This document shows positions 54,370-63,619 of a DNA stretch of 64,000 nt, piece after piece. Origin of the DNA: Streptomyces sp. H27-H5 (GTDB lineage: Bacteria; Actinomycetota; Actinomycetes; Streptomycetales; Streptomycetaceae); contig NZ_JAPNLK010000010.1 in NCBI RefSeq assembly GCF_026627505.1, forward strand, positions 62,001 through 126,000, in the 5' to 3' direction. Within the stretch, counting starts at the first letter, position 1. Each line of letters opens with the position of its first letter. The notes below the pieces were generated by a model. That model worked only from the letters and a program-made list of their open reading frames with translations, made no database searches and had not been told where the DNA came from. The position numbers were made by a program, and so were the translations under genes.

Positions 54370-55743
54370 ATGACCGCTCTGACGGCGAAGGTTGCGGAGC
54401 CCGCCCCGCCCCCACCCTGCGGCGACCGCGCCGCCAAGCGTCGCGGCGTCGAGCTCGCGCTGCTCACCGGGGCGGTCCTGATCTCCGTACTCGGTCACCT
54501 CCACGTCGGCTACGCGTCCACCGGCCGGCTCCCCGAGGGCTCCTCGCACTACGCGGCGGGGCTCTTCGGCGCCGCCCTGCTCGCGCACCTCGCCGTCCGC
54601 TTCGGCGCCCCCCATGCCGATCCGCTCGTGCTGCCGATCGCGTTCCTGCTCAACGGCCTCGGCCTCGTCCTCATCCGACGGCTCGACCTGACCACCCCCC
54701 ACCACCTCACCGCAGGGGAGCAACTGCGCTGGTCCGCCCTGGGAGTCGTGCTGTTCGTGCTCGTCGTCGGGCTGCTGCGCGACCACCGGGTGCTCCAGCG
54801 GTACGCGTACCTGTCCGTCGCCGTCGCCCTCGTGCTGATGCTGGTGCCGGTCTTCTTCCCGGCCGTCAACGGCGCCCACATCTGGATCCGCCTCGCCGGC
54901 CTCTCCTTCCAGCCGGGGGAGTTCGCCAAGATCCTGCTCGCCGTCTTCTTCGCCTCCTACCTCGCCGCGAACCGCACCGCCCTCGCCCTGGGCGGGCGGA
55001 GGCTCTTCTGGAAGCTCAAGCTGCTGCCCGGCCGGGTCCTGGGGCCGATCCTCACGATCTGGCTGCTCAGCGTCGGGGTGCTGATCCTGGAACGGGACCT
55101 CGGCACCTCCCTGCTCTTCTTCGGCCTCTTCGTGATCATGCTCTTCACGGCCACCGGCCGGATCGGCTGGATCGCGATCGGGCTGCTGCTCGCCGCCGTG
55201 GGCGCCTACGCGGTCGCGACGTTCGAGCCGCACGTGCACGGCCGGGTGGACGACTGGATGAATCCTTTCGCCTCCATCGACCGCGGCGAGGGCCCCGGCC
55301 AGCTCGCCCAGTCCCTCTTCGCCTTCGGCGCCGGCGGACTCCTCGGCGCCGGCCTCGGCCACGGCCAGTCCTTCCTCATCGGGTTCGCCGCCAAGTCCGA
55401 CTTCATCCTGGCCACCGCCGGCGAGGAGTTGGGGCTGGTCGGCCTCGCCGCGATCCTGCTCCTCTACGGCCTCCTCGTGGACCGGGGCTTTCGCGCCGGA
55501 CTCGCGCTGCGCGACCCCTTCGGGCGGCTGCTCGCCACCGGACTCGCCTCGATCCTCGCGCTCCAGGTGTTCGTCATCGCGGGCGGGGTCACCGGACTGA
55601 TCCCGCTCACCGGCATGGCCATGCCCTTCCTGGCCCAGGGCGGCTCCTCCGTCGTCACCAACTGGATCATCGTCGCCCTGCTGATCCGACTCGGCGACTG
55701 CGCGCGCCGACCCCAGGCCGCCGAACGGGAGGGCGCCGAATGA
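54370..55743 (+). CDS. FtsW/RodA/SpoVE-family peptidoglycan glycosyltransferase
   Basis: A 457-residue membrane protein with about ten to twelve transmembrane helices. Conserved SEDS signatures are present: GAHIWIRLAGLSFQPGEFAK, ERDLGTSLLFFGLF and GLIPLTGMAMPFLAQGGSS. SEDS proteins polymerise lipid II. The penicillin-binding partner follows with an ATGA overlap, the usual pairing. The start at 54370 has no strong RBS and a short leader. Streptomyces have several FtsW/RodA paralogues; this one with PbpA-type partner is not obviously essential. Confidence 0.9.
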   Translation: MTALTAKVAEPAPPPPCGDRAAKRRGVELALLTGAVLISVLGHLHVGYASTGRLPEGSSHYAAGLFGAALLAHLAVRFGAPHADPLVLPIAFLLNGLGLVLIRRLDLTTPHHLTAGEQLRWSALGVVLFVLVVGLLRDHRVLQRYAYLSVAVALVLMLVPVFFPAVNGAHIWIRLAGLSFQPGEFAKILLAVFFASYLAANRTALALGGRRLFWKLKLLPGRVLGPILTIWLLSVGVLILERDLGTSLLFFGLFVIMLFTATGRIGWIAIGLLLAAVGAYAVATFEPHVHGRVDDWMNPFASIDRGEGPGQLAQSLFAFGAGGLLGAGLGHGQSFLIGFAAKSDFILATAGEELGLVGLAAILLLYGLLVDRGFRAGLALRDPFGRLLATGLASILALQVFVIAGGVTGLIPLTGMAMPFLAQGGSSVVTNWIIVALLIRLGDCARRPQAAEREGAE

Positions 55744-57200
55744 TCCGGTACATCCGCTGGTGCGGGTACTTCTGCGCGGCGCTGGTCGTCGCCCTGCTGT
55801 GCAACGTGGCCCGGGTGCAGATCTGGGAGTCCGCCGCCTACGGCGCCAACCCGGCCAACAAGCGCCCCGCCATCGCGCGGTACGCCGAACCGCGCGGGGA
55901 CGTCCTGGTCGACGGCAAACCCGTCACCGGCTCCCGCGACAGCGGCCAACTGCTGCGCCACGAAAGGACGTACGCCAACGGACCGCTCTACGCGCCCGTC
56001 ACCGGCTTCTCCTCCCAGACCTACGGGACCAGCTTCGTGGAGCGCGCCGAGGACCCCCTCCTCTCCGGCACCGACCCGGGACTCTCGGCCTTCCCGCTCT
56101 GGTACGAGCTGGCCCGGGGCCGCCCGGCCGGCGGGAACGTCGCGACCACCATCCGGGCCGCCCTGCAGAGCGCCGCGTACACCGGGCTGGCCGGCAAGCG
56201 CGGCGCGGTCGCGGCCCTGGAGCCGGCCACCGGCAGGATCCTCGCCCTGGTCAGCAGCCCCTCCTACGATCCGGCCGTGCTGTCCGGGACCGGCACGCGG
56301 GTCAAGGCGGCCTGGGAGCGGCTGAACGCGGACCCCGCCAAGCCGATGCTCAACCGGGCGCTGCGCGAGACGTACCCGCCCGGCTCCACCTTCAAGATCG
56401 TGACCGCGGCGGCCGCCCTGGAGGCGGGGGTGGTCACCGACGTGGACGCGCCCACCGAGACCCCCGACCCCTATCCGCTGCCGGGCACGAGCACCCTGCT
56501 GCCCAACGCGGGCACCGGTTGCGTCGACGCCTCGATGGCGGAGGCGGTCCAGTGGTCCTGCAACACGGTCATGGCCAAGATCGGCGTACAGGTCGGTCTG
56601 GAGGGGATGGTGCGGGCCGCCCAGCGCCTGGGCTTCAACGACGACACGCTGCGGGTGCCGTCCTGGGTGTCGCGGTCGAACTTCGACACCGACATGGGCC
56701 CGGACCAGCTGGCCCTGTCCGCGATCGGGCAGTTCAACACGAAGGCCACCCCGTTGCAGATGGCGATGGTCGCGGCCGCCGTCGCCAACGGCGGGGAACT
56801 CAAGTCACCGCACCTGGTGGACCGCACGACCCAGGACGACGGGGACCTGGTCCGGCACGCGGAACAGCACACCCTCGGCCGCGCCATGAGTCCGGGCACC
56901 GCGATGCGGATGCAGGAGCTGATGGTCAAGGTGGTGCGCGACGGCACGGGCCGCAACGCGGCGATCCCCGGTGCGACGGTCGGCGGGAAGACGGGCACCG
57001 CTCAGCACGGCGTCGGCAACGCCGGCACCCCGTACGCCTGGTTCATCTCCTGGGCCAAGGCCGACGGCGCCCCGTTCCCGGCGGTGGCCGTCGCGGTGGT
57101 GGTCGAGGACGCGGCGGCGAACCGCCGCGACATCAGCGGCAACAGCGCCGCGGCGCCGATCGCGCGGGCGGTGATGGAGGCGGCGCTGAGGAAGCCGTAG
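55740..57200 (+). CDS. Class B penicillin-binding protein (PbpA type)
   Basis: A 486-residue transpeptidase with one N-terminal membrane anchor (about 8-25). Active-site motifs: Ser216-Thr-Phe-Lys219 (PPGSTFKI), Ser273-Cys-Asn275 (WSCNTVMAK) and Lys417-Thr-Gly (GGKTGTAQ). It crosslinks peptidoglycan made by its SEDS partner upstream; overlap ATGA couples the two. It is shorter than cell-division PBPs because the PASTA domains are absent. Confidence 0.93.
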   Translation: MIRYIRWCGYFCAALVVALLCNVARVQIWESAAYGANPANKRPAIARYAEPRGDVLVDGKPVTGSRDSGQLLRHERTYANGPLYAPVTGFSSQTYGTSFVERAEDPLLSGTDPGLSAFPLWYELARGRPAGGNVATTIRAALQSAAYTGLAGKRGAVAALEPATGRILALVSSPSYDPAVLSGTGTRVKAAWERLNADPAKPMLNRALRETYPPGSTFKIVTAAAALEAGVVTDVDAPTETPDPYPLPGTSTLLPNAGTGCVDASMAEAVQWSCNTVMAKIGVQVGLEGMVRAAQRLGFNDDTLRVPSWVSRSNFDTDMGPDQLALSAIGQFNTKATPLQMAMVAAAVANGGELKSPHLVDRTTQDDGDLVRHAEQHTLGRAMSPGTAMRMQELMVKVVRDGTGRNAAIPGATVGGKTGTAQHGVGNAGTPYAWFISWAKADGAPFPAVAVAVVVEDAAANRRDISGNSAAAPIARAVMEAALRKP

Positions 57201-57231
57201 CCGGCGGCGACCGGGTGTGGGGCCGGACGGG

Positions 57232-58341
57232 CTACGCGCTCTCGGCGCCCTCCGCGACGGCGTCGGCCACCTCCGCCACCCGTTCCCGCTCCTCGGCGGC
57301 GAACCGCTCGCGGTCCAGGGCCTCGGCGATCTCCTCGTCCTGGCTCATCAGCAGGTCCAGGTTGGAGTCGCCCATCTCGAAGACGCCCATGTCCAGGTAG
57401 GCCTTCTGGAGCCGCTCGCCCCACAGCCCGATGTCCTTGACGCACGGCACGATCCGGCTGAACAGCAACTTCCGGAAGAGGTGCAGGAACTCCGACTGCT
57501 CGCTGAACTCCTCGGCCTCCCTGCGCGGGATCCCGAAGTTCTCCAGCACCTCCACCCCGCGCAGCCGGTCCCGCATCAGATAGCAGCCCTCGATCACGAA
57601 CTCCTCGCGCTCGCGCAGTTCGGCGTCCGTCAGCTGCCGGTAGTAGTCCCGCAGCGCCATCCGACCGAAGGCCACGTGACGGGCCTCGTCCTGCATCACG
57701 TACGCGAGGATCTGCTTGGGCAGCGGCTTGTCGGTCGTGTCGCGGATCATCCCGAACGCCGCCAGGGCCAACCCCTCGATGAGGACCTGCATCCCCAGGT
57801 ACGGCATGTCCCAGCGGGAGTCGCGCAGGGTGTCCCCGAGCAACCCCTGGAGGCTGTCGTTGACCGGGTAGAGCATCCCGACCTTCTCGTGCAGGAAGCG
57901 GCCGAAGATCTCCGCGTGCCGGGCCTCGTCCATGGTCTGGGTGGCGGAGTAGAACTTCGCGTCCAGGTCCGGCACGGACTCCACGATGCGCGCCGCGCAC
58001 ACCATCGCGCCCTGTTCGCCGTGCAGGAACTGGCTGAAGTTCCAGGACGCGTAGTGCCGGCGCAGCTCGCCCTTGTCCTTGTCGGTGAGTTTGGCCCAGT
58101 GCCGGGTGCCGTACAGGGTCAACGCCTCGTCGGGGGTGCCGAGCGGGTCGTACGGGTCCACTTCCAGGTCCCACGCGATGCGCTTGGCGCCGTCCCACTG
58201 CTTGTCCTTGCCCTTCTGGTAGAGCGCGAGCAGCCGCTCCCGGCCGCCGTCGTACTCCCAGCTGAAACGGGCCGCGCCGGAGGCCGGAACCTGCCAGACG
58301 GCCTCGCCCGGGGCCGTGGTGTAGAGCTCGTGCGTCGACAT
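57232..58341 (-). CDS. Ferritin-like diiron protein of unknown substrate
   Basis: A 369-residue helical protein. Metal ligands fit a diiron carboxylate site: Glu109 (LHGEQGA), Glu139/His142 (MDEARHAEI), Glu189 (VLIEGLA) and Glu219/His222 (QDEARHVAF). It is related to ribonucleotide-reductase-like/R2lox or Aur-type oxidases, and the electron donor is unknown. Start at 58341 has GAAGGGG upstream. It is divergent from another diiron enzyme and a TetR regulator, so the unit probably controls an oxidative modification. Confidence 0.8.
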   Translation of the reverse strand: MSTHELYTTAPGEAVWQVPASGAARFSWEYDGGRERLLALYQKGKDKQWDGAKRIAWDLEVDPYDPLGTPDEALTLYGTRHWAKLTDKDKGELRRHYASWNFSQFLHGEQGAMVCAARIVESVPDLDAKFYSATQTMDEARHAEIFGRFLHEKVGMLYPVNDSLQGLLGDTLRDSRWDMPYLGMQVLIEGLALAAFGMIRDTTDKPLPKQILAYVMQDEARHVAFGRMALRDYYRQLTDAELREREEFVIEGCYLMRDRLRGVEVLENFGIPRREAEEFSEQSEFLHLFRKLLFSRIVPCVKDIGLWGERLQKAYLDMGVFEMGDSNLDLLMSQDEEIAEALDRERFAAEERERVAEVADAVAEGAESA

Positions 58342-58529
58342 GGACGCCCCTTCGTCTCCCGTACTTCCCTGCAAGAGCGGACAGTTGGCAGCGTCACACG
58401 TTGGTAGACACGGGGTCAACAAGTCGTGCGCGGGGGATTGACGACCTTGCTGACAGGCAGTCTCATAAGCAATGACCGCCGGTAACCCGCCCGGCGGCGA
58501 CCCCACACGACGGGCGAGGTGCCCCCGCG

Positions 58530-59468
58530 ATGACGACCACGACCGACCGCACGGATCGCCGGGTCCTGCAGGACGCGCTCGGCCTGCTCAAGGACCGCGA
58601 ACAGATCGCCGAACGACTGCTCGAATCCTCGGCCAGGCACTCCTTCGACCCCGACAAGGAACTCGACTGGGACGCCCCGCCGATCGAGGGCAAGTACTAC
58701 TGGCCGCCCGAACTGCTCTCCCTCTACGACACCCCCATGTGGAAGAAGATGGGGGAGGAGCAGCGCATCGAGCTCTCCCGCCACGAGGCGGCGGCGCTCG
58801 CCTCGCTCGGCATCTGGTTCGAGATCATCCTGATGCAGCTGCTCGTCCGACACATCTACGACAAGTCGCTGACCAGCAATCACGTCCGCTACGCGCTCAC
58901 CGAGATCGCCGACGAATGCCGGCACTCCATGATGTTCGCCCGCATGATCCAAAAGGGCGGCGCCCCCGAGTACCCGGTCTCCCGCGCGAACCACAACCTC
59001 GCCCGCGTCCTCAAGACGATCTCCACCACCCCCGGCTCCTTCGCCTGCACCCTGCTCGGCGAGGAGATCCTGGACTGGATGCAACGACTGACCTTCCCGG
59101 ACGAGCGCATCCAGCCGCTGGTGCGCGGGGTCACCCGCATCCACGTCATCGAGGAGGCCCGGCACGTCCGCTACGCCCGCGAGGAACTGCGCCGCCAGAT
59201 GCTGACGGCCCCGCGCTGGGAACAGGAACTCACCCGGATCAGCTGCGGCGAGGCGGCCCGCGTCTTCTCGCTGGCCTTCGTCAACCCGCAGGTCTACGAC
59301 AACATCGGCCTCGACCGCCACGAAGCCGTCGCCCAGGTCAAGGCGAGCGGCCACCGGCGCGAGGTCATGCAGACCGGCGCCAAGCGGCTCACCGACTTCC
59401 TCGACGACATAGGAATCCTGCGCGGGGTCGGCCGCCGGCTCTGGCAGAGCTCCGGACTCCTGGCCTGA
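58530..59468 (+). CDS. AurF-like diiron oxygenase (p-aminobenzoate N-oxygenase family)
   Basis: A 312-residue diiron oxygenase. Ligands visible: Glu98 (IWFEII), Glu129/His132 (IADECRHSMM), Glu178 or 179 (GEEILD), His205 and Glu209/His212 (HVIEEARHVRY). The extra His205 is the hallmark of AurF-type N-oxygenases. Substrate unknown; no biosynthetic cluster is near. ATG at 58530 with GCGAGG upstream. Divergent from the ferritin-like gene and followed by tetR after 29 bp. Confidence 0.88.
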   Translation: MTTTTDRTDRRVLQDALGLLKDREQIAERLLESSARHSFDPDKELDWDAPPIEGKYYWPPELLSLYDTPMWKKMGEEQRIELSRHEAAALASLGIWFEIILMQLLVRHIYDKSLTSNHVRYALTEIADECRHSMMFARMIQKGGAPEYPVSRANHNLARVLKTISTTPGSFACTLLGEEILDWMQRLTFPDERIQPLVRGVTRIHVIEEARHVRYAREELRRQMLTAPRWEQELTRISCGEAARVFSLAFVNPQVYDNIGLDRHEAVAQVKASGHRREVMQTGAKRLTDFLDDIGILRGVGRRLWQSSGLLA

Positions 59469-59497
59469 GGCGCCGCCCCGGGGGTTACGCTGCGGGC

Positions 59498-60211
59498 ATG
59501 ACCGTACGCGCGTACCGCAGGCTGAGCGTCGAGGAGCGACGGGCCCAACTCCTCGACGCCGCCCTCACGCTGTTCGCGCACCGGGCGCCCGAGGAGGTCT
59601 CCCTCGACGACGTGGCCGAGGCCGCCGGCGTCTCGCGCCCCCTCGTCTACCGCTACTTCCCCGGCGGCAAGCAGCAGCTCTACGAAGCCGCCCTGCGCTC
59701 CGCGGCCGAACTCCTGGAGCAGTGCTTCGCCGAACCCCAGGCCGGACCCCTCACCCGGCGACTGTCACGGGCCCTGGACCGCTACCTGGCCTTCGTCGAC
59801 GAACACGACGCGGGCTTCTCCGCCCTCCTCAACGGCGGCAGCGTGGTCGAGACCTCCCGCACCACGGCCACCGTCGACGGCATCCGCCGGGCCGCCGCCC
59901 AACAGATCCTCGTCCACCTCGGCGTCCCGGACCCCGGCCCGCGGCTGCGCATGATGGTCCGCACCTGGATCACCGCCGTCGAGGCGGCCTCGCTGATCTG
60001 GATCGACGAGGGCAAGCAGCCCGGCGTGCAGGAGCTGCGGGACTGGCTGCTGGACCAGTTCATCGCCCTGCTCACGGCGACCGCCGCCACCGACCCGGAG
60101 ACCGCCGCCGCCGCCCGCGCGGCCCTGTCCCTGGAATCCGCGGACGGACCGGTCGGGGTGCTCGCCCGCCGCGTGATCCCCGTGGTCTCCGAGGCCGCCC
60201 ACCTGCTGTGA
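59498..60211 (+). CDS. TetR-family transcriptional regulator
   Basis: A 237-residue repressor: N-terminal HTH (RRAQLLDAALTLFAHR ... LDDVAEAAGVSRPLVYRYFPGG) and a C-terminal ligand domain. It is 29 bp downstream of the AurF-like gene and probably controls both diiron genes through the 188-bp divergent region. ATG at 59498; no strong RBS, so it may be translated by coupling. Confidence 0.88.
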   Translation: MTVRAYRRLSVEERRAQLLDAALTLFAHRAPEEVSLDDVAEAAGVSRPLVYRYFPGGKQQLYEAALRSAAELLEQCFAEPQAGPLTRRLSRALDRYLAFVDEHDAGFSALLNGGSVVETSRTTATVDGIRRAAAQQILVHLGVPDPGPRLRMMVRTWITAVEAASLIWIDEGKQPGVQELRDWLLDQFIALLTATAATDPETAAAARAALSLESADGPVGVLARRVIPVVSEAAHLL

Positions 60212-60257
60212 CACTGGAGGGGTGAGAAGCCAACCCACCCCCTTCGAGGGCGGCCCG

Positions 60258-60494
60258 ATGGACGGCCGGACCCTCCCGATCCTCCTCGGCCCGACCGGGC
60301 ACCCCGCCAAGTGGTACGAGATCCCGGTCCCCGCCCCGGACGGCGGCGCCCCGACGGTCCTGCTGTACGAGCGCGTCCCGGCGGGCTACTCGAAGCGGCT
60401 GGGCCTCCAGAAGGGCTGGAAGTACACCTTCGTCCCCTCGGGCACCAGGCCCAAACCCCGCTGGCCCTGGACCAAGACCCCACCCCAGGCGTGA
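60258..60494 (+). CDS. Hypothetical small basic protein
   Basis: A 78-residue protein with a short beta-rich stretch (PTVLLYERVPAGYSKRLGLQ) and a Lys/Pro/Trp-rich end. The ATG at 60258 has GAGGG seven bases upstream; a GTG at 60222 would add 12 residues but sits too near its RBS. I recognise no family. Confidence 0.55.
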   Translation: MDGRTLPILLGPTGHPAKWYEIPVPAPDGGAPTVLLYERVPAGYSKRLGLQKGWKYTFVPSGTRPKPRWPWTKTPPQA

Positions 60495-60496
60495 CC

Positions 60497-60530
60497 GCCG
60501 TGATCAGCCCCGCCGGCGTTTGAGGCGCCC
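60497..60530. repeat. Streptomyces intergenic repeat, copy 1
   Basis: The 34 bases include TGATCAGCCCCGCCGGCG and TTTGAGGCGCC and are repeated exactly at 60564-60597. It is like the common CAGCCCCTCCGGCGTTTGAGG intergenic repeat of streptomycetes. Confidence 0.8.
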
Positions 60531-60563
60531 CGGCGGGCGCCCGTCCCGACCGGGTCCGGCGGT

Positions 60564-60597
60564 GCCGTGATCAGCCCCGCCGGCGTTTGAGGCGCCC
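60564..60597. repeat. Streptomyces intergenic repeat, copy 2
   Basis: An exact second copy, 67 bp downstream of the first. The two lie in the gap between convergent transcripts (small hypothetical gene and sensor kinase). Confidence 0.8.
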
Positions 60598-60691
60598 GGC
60601 GCAGCCGGGGCCGGCAGCATCGACGCCGCACGGCACCGTCACCGCTCGGCCAGGGCACAGCCACAGGCCCCCGGGTCCGCCACCCCGCCCC

Positions 60692-61957
60692 TCACCCGCC
60701 CGGCCAGGGCAACGGCAGGGTGACCACCGCCAGCGCCCCGCCCCCCGTTCCGCGCCGGAACTCCAGCCGCGCCCCGATGACCCGGGCCTGTCCGACCGCG
60801 ATGGTCAGCCCCAGCCCGTGCCCCTTGCCCTTGCCCGAGCGGGAGTCCGACCCGCTCCGGAAGCGTTGCGGGCCGTGCGCGATCAGGTAGTCCGGGTAGC
60901 CGTCGCCGTGGTCCCGTACGGTCACCACCGGCCCGTCCACGGTCAGGACCACCGGCGCGCGCCCGTGCTTGTGGGCGTTGGCCACCAGGTTGCCCAGCAC
61001 CCGTTCCAGCCGCCGCCGGTCCGTCTCCACGTGCGCGTCCCGGACGACGACGACCTCCGTGTCCGTCCCCGAGGCCCGCACCACCCTTCCCGCGAGCCGG
61101 GCGAGCTGGTGCAGGTCGGTCTCCACGGCCTCGCTGCCCGAGTCCAGTCGGGAGATCTCCAGCAGGTCCTCGGTGAGTTGGCGCATCGTACGGACCCGCT
61201 CCTGTACGAGTTCCGTCGCCCGCCCCTCCGGCAGCAGTTCCGACGCCGCCTGCAGACCCGTCAGCGGCGTCCGCAGCTCGTGCGCCACGTCCGCCGTGAA
61301 CCTCTGCTCGCTCATCAGTTTCGCCTGGAGGCTGCCCGCCATCGTGTCCAGCGCGCCGGCCACCGTCGCCACCTCGTCCTGGTGCCGCGCCGGGTCCCGC
61401 GTGCGCGGATCGCCGACCCGCGCGTCCAGGTCCCCCTGGGTGATCCGCCGGGCCACCGTCGCCGTCTGGTGCAGCCGCCGGGTCACGCGCGTCACGGCGA
61501 ACGCCCCCACCAGCAGCGTTCCCCCGATCGCCAACAGGGAGGAGCCGATGATGGCGTGGTCCAGGCCGCTGATCGTCCGCGCGCTCTGGCTGTAGTCGAC
61601 GGCGGTGGCCAGCGCCCGGCCGTCCGCCGGGCCGGCCGCCCACATCGTCGGCCGGTCGTCGTGGGTGCCCATGACCGTCCCCTGCCGGCCACCGACCGCG
61701 AGTTCCCGCAGCGACGGCGGCAACTCCGCCGGGTCCAGCCCCGAATCGGGGGGCAGGGCCTCGCCCGCCTCGTAGGCGCGGGACGCGTCGCGCAGCTTCT
61801 CCAACGCCTTGTCGCGCGCCGTCCCGACCGTCTGCCGGGTCACCTCCACGTGCACCAGCGCGCCCAGTACCGCCGCCAGCGAGCAGCACATGACCACGAT
61901 GAAACACGCCGACTTCCAGGTCAGCGTCGCGGTCCAGGCCGGCAACCGGTGTCTCAC
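60692..61957 (-). CDS. Orphan sensor histidine kinase
   Basis: A 421-residue membrane kinase. One transmembrane helix at about 15-37, an extracytoplasmic region to about 130, a second helix (140-156), HAMP, HisKA with His226 (ADVAHELRTPLTGL) and a HATPase domain with NLVANAHKHGR, RDHGDGYPD and GHGLGLTIA. No response regulator is adjacent. The GTG at 61957 overlaps the stop of the lipoprotein gene (GTGA), which suggests that the lipoprotein modulates the kinase. Confidence 0.86.
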   Translation of the reverse strand: MRHRLPAWTATLTWKSACFIVVMCCSLAAVLGALVHVEVTRQTVGTARDKALEKLRDASRAYEAGEALPPDSGLDPAELPPSLRELAVGGRQGTVMGTHDDRPTMWAAGPADGRALATAVDYSQSARTISGLDHAIIGSSLLAIGGTLLVGAFAVTRVTRRLHQTATVARRITQGDLDARVGDPRTRDPARHQDEVATVAGALDTMAGSLQAKLMSEQRFTADVAHELRTPLTGLQAASELLPEGRATELVQERVRTMRQLTEDLLEISRLDSGSEAVETDLHQLARLAGRVVRASGTDTEVVVVRDAHVETDRRRLERVLGNLVANAHKHGRAPVVLTVDGPVVTVRDHGDGYPDYLIAHGPQRFRSGSDSRSGKGKGHGLGLTIAVGQARVIGARLEFRRGTGGGALAVVTLPLPWPGG

Positions 61958-62736
61958 GACGAGGCCCCGCCCGTCGCCGTCGCCATCCCCGTAGCCGTCC
62001 CCGTTGTCGTCGCCGAGCCCGCCTCCGGGCCCGGGGTGGCCTCCGTCGACGGCCGCGGGCGCGCCGGCCCCGGCACCCGGACGATCTGCTCGCGCGTCGG
62101 CAGCATGCTGCGCTGCTTCCCGTCCCAGGACCAGGCGGTGATCAGCTCGTAGCCGTTGTTGCCGCTCGGGGCCCGCAGGATCACGTCCCGGCCGGCGAGT
62201 TCCACGCCGATCACGGTGTCGATGGTGGCCATGATCCGGTTGAGCCGCCCGTCGGGGTCCGCCGTGTAGGCGCGTACGGACAGCATCTTGTCGGGCAGCT
62301 CGATCCCGACGACGATCTCGTCCTTCTCGTTCCCGGTGAGGTCCCGGTAGTACGGGCTCAGGACGGGGCACTTAGCGCCCGGTTCCTTCCCGCACGCGAG
62401 GACCGCGTCGGCGGTCTCCCGGGGCATCCCGTCCGGGCCGACGTCGGTGTTCGGGTGCGCGCGCAGTTCCGCCTGGACCAGCGCCACGGGGTCGACCGCG
62501 TGCACGTCCTGGTTCTCGACCCGGGGCAGCCCCGGCACGTACTCGGGCGGCGCGCCCCCCGGATCGGCGGGCGGCACCACGGCCCCCTCGCGCCCCGGCC
62601 ACAGGTTCACGGGCCCGCTCGCCGTCGGGGTCGGCCCCGCGGCGACCAGTTCGCCCGAGTCGCCACAGGCCGCGGTCAGGAGCAGCAGGGCGGGCAGCAG
62701 CAGGACGGTGCGCTTCCGGAAGGGAAGGGGTTTCAC
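61954..62736 (-). CDS. Lipoprotein partner of the sensor kinase
   Basis: A 260-residue lipoprotein: signal peptide and lipobox LLLTAAC (Cys24), a domain with KCPVLSPYYRDLTGNEKDEIVVGI and a low-complexity Thr/Gly/Ala tail. Two Cys (near 115 and 123) may form a disulfide. Arrangement is like other Streptomyces kinase-lipoprotein pairs, in which the lipoprotein dampens signalling. GTG start at 62736. Confidence 0.78.
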   Translation of the reverse strand: MKPLPFRKRTVLLLPALLLLTAACGDSGELVAAGPTPTASGPVNLWPGREGAVVPPADPGGAPPEYVPGLPRVENQDVHAVDPVALVQAELRAHPNTDVGPDGMPRETADAVLACGKEPGAKCPVLSPYYRDLTGNEKDEIVVGIELPDKMLSVRAYTADPDGRLNRIMATIDTVIGVELAGRDVILRAPSGNNGYELITAWSWDGKQRSMLPTREQIVRVPGPARPRPSTEATPGPEAGSATTTGTATGMATATGGASS

Positions 62737-62922
62737 GGGGGCGGGCCATCCTCTCTGCGGCGGCCGGTGACGGTCGGCTTCCCGTCAACCTTATGCAGAG
62801 ATACATCCCTTTTGCTCACGCGTCCGTCCGGTGGACTCCCGGCCGATCCGCCCGCCGCCGGGGCCCGGGCACGAACCGGCCCGATCCCGCGCCCGATCTC
62901 GCCCACCTGCCGATCCGGCCCG

Positions 62923-62969
62923 CCGCCGCCCGGGCCTCGGACCGCCGCCCGGGCCTCGGACCGCCGCCC
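62923..62969. repeat. GC-rich tandem repeats
   Basis: CCGCCGCCCGGGCCTCGGA (19 bp) occurs twice in tandem (62923-62941 and 62942-62960) and runs into four or five CCGCCCG units to about 62992. This is the gap upstream of the lipoprotein gene and behind the Tat protein gene; no gene is seen. Confidence 0.85.
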
Positions 62970-63007
62970 GCCGCCCGCCGCCCGCCGCCCGACAAGGCGC
63001 CGGGGCG

Positions 63008-63619
63008 TCAGCCCTCCGTACGTCCGCGCCGCACCATCGCGAAGCCGAGCCCGGCGGCGCCGACGGCCGCGATGCCGCCGCCCGCCGCGAGCAGCAGCAC
63101 GCCCTCGCCCGGACCGTCCGCCAGGGTGTTCAGGCGCAGCGCCTCCGCGGTCCCGCCCGCGCCCGCACGCGCCGCGGACTCCGGGGTGTGCGCCGAGACG
63201 GGGACGGTGTGCCCGCTGCGCGTCCCGGTCTTGTGGCCGTCGCCGAACAGGGCGTGCGACGCGTCGCCGGCGGAACGGGTGTCACCGACCCACGACGTGA
63301 GCCGGCCGTCCGCGCGCAGCGAGACGTGCAGGTCGCCGGAACCGCCGACCTCGGTCGCACCGTCCCGGCCGGCCAACGTGGCGATCCGGGCACCGTCGCG
63401 CAGGATCTCGGCCTCGTAGGCGTTGTCGGCGACCCGGTAGACCCGGGCCAGGGACTCGCCGTCCGCGAGGGAGAGGCTCTTGACCAGGGTCCGCTGCCCG
63501 GTCGACGCGGCCGGTACCCCGTCCGCGAGCGCGGCGGCGGTGGGCAGGGCCAGGAGGCTGCCGGCGCATGCGGTCACGGCGGCTGCGCGAACGAGACTGC
63601 GACGGCTGACGGTGTTCAC
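63008..63619 (-). CDS. Tat-exported, C-terminally anchored surface protein, function unknown
   Basis: A 203-residue protein. The N-terminus NTVSRRSLVRAAAVTACAG has a twin-arginine motif and hydrophobic core; cleavage probably follows ALA. The body has a beta-rich pattern (EAEILRDGARIATLAGRDGATE), and the C-terminus is a transmembrane segment plus Arg-rich stop (about 178-203). No enzyme motif seen. Start GTG at 63619 with AAGGA six bases upstream. Confidence 0.78.
   Translation of the reverse strand: MNTVSRRSLVRAAAVTACAGSLLALPTAAALADGVPAASTGQRTLVKSLSLADGESLARVYRVADNAYEAEILRDGARIATLAGRDGATEVGGSGDLHVSLRADGRLTSWVGDTRSAGDASHALFGDGHKTGTRSGHTVPVSAHTPESAARAGAGGTAEALRLNTLADGPGEGVLLLAAGGGIAAVGAAGLGFAMVRRGRTEG

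Noticed and set aside
62400..63000. Several Pro/Arg-rich plus-strand frames
   Set aside because: They cross tandem GC repeats or lie opposite the lipoprotein gene, with no RBS.
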